Source: Nitrococcus sp.
Lineage (GTDB): Bacteria; Pseudomonadota; Gammaproteobacteria; Nitrococcales; Nitrococcaceae
DNA length: 16,807 nt
Assembly: GCA_030452365.1 (NCBI GenBank)
Contig: JAKDMK010000010.1
Coordinates: 1-16,807 of the forward strand
Direction: 5' to 3'
Shown here: piece after piece, positions 12,165-16,807 of the stretch
Layout: every line of letters begins with the position of its first letter
How positions within the stretch are numbered: position 1 is the first letter of the stretch
Program-made: the position numbers and the translations under genes
The notes under the pieces: generated by a model
The model's input: only the letters and a program-made list of their open reading frames with translations
What the model was told of the DNA's origin: nothing
Databases searched by the model: none

Positions 12165-14207
12165 CTAGGCCGCAAGCCCGCTTTGGCGCAGCAACGGCTC
12201 TATGCTCGGCTTGCGGCCGCGGAAGGCTTCGAACAAGACCATGGCGTCCTCTGAGCCGCCCTTCTCCAGGATGCTGCCGAGGAAGGACCGACCGGTCTGT
12301 GGATTGAAGATCCCTTCCTCTTCGAAGCGCGAATAAGCATCCGCCGAGAGCACCTCCGCCCATTTGTAGCTGTAATAGCCTGCCGCATACCCCCCACCGA
12401 AGATGTGGGCAAAGCTGCTGGGGAACCGGTTGAACGCCGGCGGCTTGAGCACGGCTACCCGCTGACGGACCTCATCGAGGATCTGGTAGATCCGGGTTCC
12501 GCTAGGCGGTTCGGGTTCCAGGTGCACGCGGAAATCGAATAACGCAAACTCAATCTGGCGCACCATCTGCATAGCCGACTGAAAGTTACGGCTCGCCTCG
12601 AGCTGTTGCAACAGCTCGGCCGGAAGCGTCGCGCCGCTTTGATAGTGGCTTGCGAACAGATCCAGCGCCGGGCGCTCCCAGGCCCAGTTCTCCATGAGCT
12701 GGCTCGGTAGCTCGACCGCATCCCAGGGCACGCCGTTGATACCCGAGACACTGGGCCAGTCCACCTGAGTGAGCATGTGGTGCAAGCCGTGGCCAAATTC
12801 ATGGAACAGGGTCAGGACTTCCTCGTGCGTAAGCAGTGCCGGTGTTCCCGGTTCAGCCGGCGGGGTGAGGTTGCAGGTCAGGTAGGCGACTGGGGTTTGC
12901 ACGCCATCGGCGGTGCGCCAGCGTACTCGACACTCGTCCATCCAGGCGCCGCCGCGCTTATTCGCCCGCGCATGGAGATCCGTGTAGAACTGTCCCTGCA
13001 GCTCGCCCTCGGCGTCGCGTATCTCGTGGAAGCGCACGTCGGCGTGCCAGGTCTCAACCCCGGTGCGCTCGGCAATCCGGATTCCGTAAAGGCGCTCGAC
13101 CACTGCGAACAAGCCGGTCAGAACCTTATCGATCGGAAAATACGGCCGCAGATCCTCGGCCGAGAGCTGAAAGCGGCTATGGCGCAGTTTCTCGGAGTAA
13201 AAGCCGATATCCCAGGCCTCGAGCGGATCGAGACCATGCGCCTCGCGGGCGAAGCGCCGCACCTCGGCTAGCTCCGAGAGCGCTCGCGCATGGCTGCGCT
13301 TGGCCAAGTCCTCCAGGAACTCCAGAACCTCGCCGGTGCTCCGCGCCATTTTGGTCTGCAAAGAGAGCTCGGCATAGTTCTGCAGGCCCAGCAAGCGGGC
13401 CTGTTCGTGGCGCAGCGCGAGAATCTCCTCCATGATGGGTTGGTTGTCCCAGCGGTTCGCATCGGGCCCCGCATCGGAGGCGCGCGTGTTCCAGGCCTCG
13501 TAGAGCTCCCGGCGCAGCGCGCGATCCTCGGCGTAGGTCATGACGGCATGATAGATTGGGAAATCCAAGGTCAGCCGCCAGCCTTCCTGGCCTTCGCGCT
13601 CGGCGGCCTGCCGCGCCATGCGCTGCGCCGCCTGCGGCAGACCTGCGAGCAGTGCCGGATCCGTAATCACCTTCTGCCAACTGTTGCTGGCATCCAGCAG
13701 ATTTTCCTCGAACTTCGAGGCAAGCTGCGCGAGGCGCTGAGCATTCACCTTAAACCGCGCCTTCTCCCGCGCCGGCAGCGCGACACCGGCCAGCCGAAAG
13801 TCCCGCAAGGCGTGATGGATTGTCTGTTGCTGCGCTCGGTCGAGGCGGGTGAATTCATCGCTCTCCCGGATGGCGCCGAGCGCGCGAAAGAGCCGCTCGT
13901 TCTGGCCCTGCTCGGTGTGATACTCAGAGATCTTGGGCAGGCAAGCGTTATGTGCCGTGCGCAAAGCCTCGTTGTTGACAACCGCATTCATGTGCACGAT
14001 CGGTGACCAAGCCTTGCTCAAGCGGTCGTTTATAGACTCCAGCGGTTCAATCGTGTTCTCCCAGCTGGGAGGGGCGGCGCGCGCGAGAATTTCATCGAGC
14101 CGACGACGATTGTCCGCGAGGATCTCCTCGATGGCCGGCTCGACATGCTCGGGGCGGATGGCGGTGAACCGGGGCAGGCCCTCGGTATCCAGCACCGGGT
14201 TATTCAT
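12165..14207 (-). CDS. prlC: Oligopeptidase A (M3 family metallopeptidase)
   Basis: The 680-residue product has exactly the E. coli oligopeptidase A (OpdA/PrlC) length. It is a thimet-type zinc peptidase with the HEFGH motif (H469, E470, H473) in LTLFHEFGHGLHHML, and a third zinc ligand in the following ELPSQLMENW helix. The region FAHIFGGGYAAGYYSYKWAE near the C-terminus is the substrate-binding tyrosine/glycine loop of M3 enzymes. It acts in the cytoplasm on short peptides, including released signal peptides. The ATG at 14207 yields the family start; an upstream in-frame ATG at 14309 adds 34 arginine- and proline-rich residues without support. It is divergent from glutathione reductase. In E. 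coli, prlC and gor are also near neighbours. Confidence 0.95.
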   Translation of the reverse strand: MNNPVLDTEGLPRFTAIRPEHVEPAIEEILADNRRRLDEILARAAPPSWENTIEPLESINDRLSKAWSPIVHMNAVVNNEALRTAHNACLPKISEYHTEQGQNERLFRALGAIRESDEFTRLDRAQQQTIHHALRDFRLAGVALPAREKARFKVNAQRLAQLASKFEENLLDASNSWQKVITDPALLAGLPQAAQRMARQAAEREGQEGWRLTLDFPIYHAVMTYAEDRALRRELYEAWNTRASDAGPDANRWDNQPIMEEILALRHEQARLLGLQNYAELSLQTKMARSTGEVLEFLEDLAKRSHARALSELAEVRRFAREAHGLDPLEAWDIGFYSEKLRHSRFQLSAEDLRPYFPIDKVLTGLFAVVERLYGIRIAERTGVETWHADVRFHEIRDAEGELQGQFYTDLHARANKRGGAWMDECRVRWRTADGVQTPVAYLTCNLTPPAEPGTPALLTHEEVLTLFHEFGHGLHHMLTQVDWPSVSGINGVPWDAVELPSQLMENWAWERPALDLFASHYQSGATLPAELLQQLEASRNFQSAMQMVRQIEFALFDFRVHLEPEPPSGTRIYQILDEVRQRVAVLKPPAFNRFPSSFAHIFGGGYAAGYYSYKWAEVLSADAYSRFEEEGIFNPQTGRSFLGSILEKGGSEDAMVLFEAFRGRKPSIEPLLRQSGLAA

Positions 14208-14370
14208 AGCTGCGCCTTCGCTCGTTCGGGGGTGGATTGGATGCCGATGTTGCAAAAGCATTGTCGGCCCGGGGCGATGCGCGCTGGCCCTCGGCACCGC
14301 ACATTGCAAAGATTAGTATCCTATCTTACTCGATCGCTCCTGATCTTCCTTAGCGGAGGCAGCACGGCAT

Positions 14371-15741
14371 ATGGCAAGACACTTTGACCTGATCTGCATA
14401 GGCGGCGGCAGCGGCGGTATCGCCGCGGCACGGCGGGCGGCAAGCTACGGTGCGCGCTGCGCCGTTATCGAACAGGCGCGCCTAGGCGGCACCTGCGTCA
14501 ATCTCGGCTGCGTGCCGAAGAAGATCATGTGGAATGCCGCGCACACGGCCGAGGTGATCGAGCGAGCCGCCGACTATGGTTTTCGCCTCCAGGTCCAAGA
14601 CCACGACTGGGCTGGGCTGGTCGCGCGCCGGGAGGCCTACATCGAGCGGCTGAACGCGATCTACCAACGCAATCTGGAACGCTCCGGCGTCGAGCTCTAC
14701 CAAAGCCGCGCCCGCTTTATCGACCCATATACGTTGGATGTCGCCGGCGAGCGCGTGAGCGCCGAGCGATTCATCATAGCGGTGGGCGGCCATCCCGCGA
14801 TCCCCGATCTGCCTGGGGCCGAGCTTGGCATCGACTCGGATGGCTTTTTCGCCTTGCACCAGCGGCCCGCGCGCGTGGCAATGGTCGGGGCCGGCTACAG
14901 TGCCGTCGAGCTCAGCGGCGTGCTCCGGCATCTGGGCAGCCGCGTCTCGCTTTTCTTCCGCGGGGACTACCCATTGCGCGATTTCGATCCCATGCTCCAG
15001 AGCGCCTACGTCGAGGCCGCGCAGGCGGACGGTATCGAGCTCGTCAGCCGCTTCGTCCCGTCCGGCTTGAAACAGAGCGCCGCGGGGCTTTGTCTGTGTG
15101 CCGAGGACGGCCGCGGCGCGGGCGGTTTCGACCAAGTGATCTGGGCGATCGGGCGCGATCCGAATACCGTTGGGCTGGGGTTGGAGGCGGCGGGCGTGGA
15201 GCTCGCCGCAGACGGCAGCATCCCCGTGGATCAATGGCAGGCCACTAATCGGCCCCATATCTTCGCGCTCGGCGACGTAACCGGGATCTTCCCGCTTACC
15301 CCGGTGGCGATCGCCGCGGGCCGGCGCTTGGCGGATCGCCTTTGGGGCGGACAAAAGGAGCGTTATCTGCCTTATGAGATGATCCCCACCGTGGTGTTCA
15401 CCCATCCGCCCCTCGGCACGATCGGCTTGACCGAGGAGCAGGCGCGAGAGCGTTATGGCGAGGATATCAAGATCTACACGGGCCGGTTCGTGCCGCTCGA
15501 TCTAGCCCTTTCCGAAGACAAACGCCACAGCGCCATGAAGCTCATTTGTGCGGGCGAGCAGGAGCGGATCGTCGGCGCGCACCTGTTCGGCTCAGGTGTC
15601 GACGAGATGCTGCAGGGCTTCGCGGTTGCGATCCGAATGGGGGCGACCAAACGCGACTTCGACGACACCGTCGCCATCCATCCCACCAGCGCCGAAGAGC
15701 TGGTTACGCTGACATTGCGCCTTATGCCGACATCGGCATAA
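14371..15741 (+). CDS. gor: Glutathione reductase
   Basis: The 456-residue product is a class I flavoprotein disulfide reductase. The FAD-binding [14 protein letters not shown] is at 11-24, the redox pair is C42/C47 in [13 protein letters not shown], and the NADPH fold is [13 protein letters not shown]. The two arginines in [13 protein letters not shown] match those that select NADPH in E. coli Gor. ALGDVTG binds FAD, and the catalytic H437/E442 lie in AIHPTSAEE. It keeps cytoplasmic glutathione reduced. GGAGG upstream is a little far from the ATG (about 12 bases). The C-terminus runs eight to nine residues beyond the usual EELVT(M/L)-R end; those last codons and the TAA lie within a long inverted repeat. 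Confidence 0.95.
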   Translation: MARHFDLICIGGGSGGIAAARRAASYGARCAVIEQARLGGTCVNLGCVPKKIMWNAAHTAEVIERAADYGFRLQVQDHDWAGLVARREAYIERLNAIYQRNLERSGVELYQSRARFIDPYTLDVAGERVSAERFIIAVGGHPAIPDLPGAELGIDSDGFFALHQRPARVAMVGAGYSAVELSGVLRHLGSRVSLFFRGDYPLRDFDPMLQSAYVEAAQADGIELVSRFVPSGLKQSAAGLCLCAEDGRGAGGFDQVIWAIGRDPNTVGLGLEAAGVELAADGSIPVDQWQATNRPHIFALGDVTGIFPLTPVAIAAGRRLADRLWGGQKERYLPYEMIPTVVFTHPPLGTIGLTEEQARERYGEDIKIYTGRFVPLDLALSEDKRHSAMKLICAGEQERIVGAHLFGSGVDEMLQGFAVAIRMGATKRDFDDTVAIHPTSAEELVTLTLRLMPTSA

Positions 15742-15759
15742 GGCGCAATGTCAGCGTAA
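15704..15759. repeat. Perfect 27-bp inverted repeat across the gor stop
   Basis: The arms 15704-15730 and 15733-15759 are exact reverse complements, separated only by CA. They begin TTACGCTGACATTGC and end GCAATGTCAGCGTAA. The left arm encodes the last gor residues and the right arm contains the TAA (15739-15741). The hairpin could act as a bidirectional transcription end or protect the gor mRNA. No T-run follows on the plus strand. Its perfection suggests a recent mobile or repeat origin. Confidence 0.85.
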
Positions 15760-15782
15760 TTCCCGTAATTCCAGCCCATGGG

Positions 15783-15803
15783 TAAACGGGTCTCGCCCGT
15801 TTA
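15783..15803. terminator. Hairpin downstream of gor
   Basis: TAAACGGG (15783-15790) and CCCGTTTA (15796-15803) form a perfect 8-bp stem around TCTCG. The stem ends in TTTA and lacks a longer T-run. With the 27-bp repeat just upstream, it probably marks the end of the gor transcript. Confidence 0.45.
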
Positions 15804-15865
15804 TCGCGCGCGGGCTATGCAATCATCCGGGATGCTATTTCAGCAAAAGTCCTGGCACTCGCGCT

Positions 15866-15884
15866 GTACGACAATATGACGTAC
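15866..15884. promoter_or_regulatory. Palindromic operator candidate for tacAT
   Basis: This 19-base site reads GTACGACAATATGACGTAC. Its outer GTACG/CGTAC arms are perfect and inner CA/TG also pair, so it has the shape of a dimer-binding site. It lies 57 bases before the chosen antitoxin ATG and overlaps an upstream in-frame ATG (15876). TacA-type antitoxins bind palindromes at their own promoters. Confidence 0.5.
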
Positions 15885-15941
15885 TTTCTTGCCGTGAGAT
15901 TCGCGCTTGTGCCAAGACATAGACATAGGGTGAGGCAAGAG

Positions 15942-16226
15942 ATGGAACAAAGCGACAGGCAAGACACTCGCATGTACATACGCACCTCGCAGGCCGTGCG
16001 TCAGCAGGTGAGTCGCGCCGCGGCTCTATCGGGCCAGGGTGTGAGCGAGTACGTCAGAGAAGTCTTGACCCGCGAGGCGCAGCGCACTATCGAAGCGCAC
16101 GAGATCATCGAGATTGCCAAACGCGACCGCGCCGCCTTCATTGAGGCCATGCGCAACCCCCCAGCATGGTCCGACCACATGAAGGATAAAGTACGCCGCT
16201 ATCGCGAGCGCGTCGTCAGTGAATGA
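15942..16226 (+). CDS. DUF1778/TacA-type ribbon-helix-helix antitoxin
   Basis: The 94-residue product has an N-terminal ribbon-helix-helix: the strand TRMYIRTSQ (9-17), helix QAVRQQVSRAAALSG, and helix VSEYVREVLTREAQRTI. A C-terminal toxin-binding part follows, DRAAFIEAMRNPPA (62-75) and a basic helix KDKVRRYRERV, typical of DUF1778 proteins. It should neutralise the GNAT toxin encoded next and repress the operon. The ATG at 15942 follows GAGGCAAGAG and gives the normal family start. The ATG at 15876 would add 22 residues and overlap the presumed operator. Its stop overlaps the toxin start as ATGA. Confidence 0.87.
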   Translation: MEQSDRQDTRMYIRTSQAVRQQVSRAAALSGQGVSEYVREVLTREAQRTIEAHEIIEIAKRDRAAFIEAMRNPPAWSDHMKDKVRRYRERVVSE

Positions 16227-16738
16227 GGTTAGTTCGGCTTGCCGAGCCATCGCATAAGCAAGGCCGTAAAGCGTTCCGCTGCGGTAAGTCTCAACTCGAT
16301 GACTGGCTGGCCAATAGAGCCGGCCAGTATCGGAGGAATGACCTCGCGCAGACGTTTTTGCTCATCGACGATGATCAGGAGCCCCCAAAGGTGGCTGGCT
16401 TCTATGCGCTTTCAAGCGCCAGCATCCATCCGAATGATTGGCCCGAAGATCTGCGTGGCCCCCGTGGAAAGAATCATCCGTTGCCGGTAATACTTCTCGG
16501 ACAACTGGCGGTTGATCAAGCCTATGCCGGCCGCGGCCACGCCAGTGATCTTCTTGTCGACGCCATGCACAGGGCAGTTCTCATCAGCGAACAGATTGGA
16601 ACCACCGCCCTAATCGTCGATGCGCTGGATCGAAACGCCGCACGGTTCTACGAACACCACGACTTTCAGCAATTGCCGGGCCATTCCTTGCGGCTATTAC
16701 GGCCACTGAAATCGATCCGTGAGCTCATGAAACTCTAA
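16223..16738 (+). CDS. TacT-type GNAT acetyltransferase toxin
   Basis: The 171-residue product is a GNAT-fold protein of the TacT/AtaT toxin type, which acetylates aminoacyl-tRNA and blocks translation. Visible marks are FRCGKSQLDDWLANRAGQY (18-36), the strand LLGQLAVDQAYAGRG (91-105) with the acetyl-CoA loop A-G-R-G-H-A, and ARFYEHHDF with the catalytic-type Y143. Toxin-second order with a four-base overlap is the standard tacAT layout. The acetyl-CoA loop (x-G-R-G-x-A) looks functional. Which tRNA it targets cannot be read from the sequence. The last 69 bases of the window (16739-16807) show no feature I can support. Confidence 0.87.
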   Translation: MRLVRLAEPSHKQGRKAFRCGKSQLDDWLANRAGQYRRNDLAQTFLLIDDDQEPPKVAGFYALSSASIHPNDWPEDLRGPRGKNHPLPVILLGQLAVDQAYAGRGHASDLLVDAMHRAVLISEQIGTTALIVDALDRNAARFYEHHDFQQLPGHSLRLLRPLKSIRELMKL

Positions 16739-16807
16739 GAGCCTGTTCGTAAGACGTGAGCAGGAGACAACAGCCCGTGATTGGTTGCGCAGGCAATGAA
16801 ATGCAGG

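Noticed and set aside
13290..14006. 238-codon plus-strand frame opposite oligopeptidase A
   Set aside because: It is a mirror of a conserved minus-strand enzyme gene, has no family features and no ribosome site; high GC produces such frames.
14482..15405. 307-codon minus-strand frame opposite gor
   Set aside because: The plus strand encodes a complete glutathione reductase with all motifs; the antisense frame has no recognisable domain.

Overview
The window looks like a moderately GC-rich gammaproteobacterial chromosome. This rests on full-length MutS, a 7Fe ferredoxin FdxA, PhoB/PhoR/PhoU, oligopeptidase A beside glutathione reductase, and Sco, all of gammaproteobacterial length and motif layout. 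The species cannot be named from the sequence alone.

Region 1 (about 1-2200) is accessory DNA. It holds small plus-strand toxin-antitoxin (TA) modules: a DUF4258/YgiT-zinc-finger pair, a hicAB pair with a clear upstream operator-like inverted repeat, and a lone hicB-type gene followed by a broken hicA. Between them are sequences with the R''-L''/L'-R' layout of integron attC sites, two copies of a repeat carrying a GGGGTCAGAC core, a 15-nt palindrome of the same motif, and a 24-codon scrap resembling N-formylglutamate deformylase (HutG). I read this as a decayed run of integron-type TA cassettes without a visible integrase. Region 2 (2174-3944, minus strand) has an ADP-ribosylglycohydrolase-fold protein with its usual metal ligands replaced, and a Uma2/DUF820 PD-(D/E)XK-type protein.

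Region 3 (about 4081-15741) is housekeeping. mutS meets, stop to stop with no gap, a gene for a metallo-beta-lactamase-fold protein that lacks the metal ligands. Next comes a frameshifted PCuAC copper-chaperone gene that still keeps the complete copper-binding motif, directly upstream of sco; both belong to cytochrome oxidase CuA assembly. A strongly structured intergenic stretch follows, then fdxA. After it, phoB-phoR-phoU is preceded by a near-perfect Pho box, which suggests autoregulation by phosphate starvation; no pst transport genes lie here. Oligopeptidase A (minus) and glutathione reductase (plus) are divergent. The end of gor lies inside a perfect 27-bp inverted repeat that also supplies its stop codon.

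Region 4 (15742-16807) is accessory again: a tacA/tacT-like TA operon (ribbon-helix-helix antitoxin plus GNAT toxin) behind a palindromic operator candidate.

I see no rRNA, tRNA, CRISPR array or intact transposase. I did not find a clearly new multi-gene system. The strongest leads are the attC-like TA cassette remnant with its interrupting repeats, the PCuAC frameshift, and the inverted repeat that ends gor.
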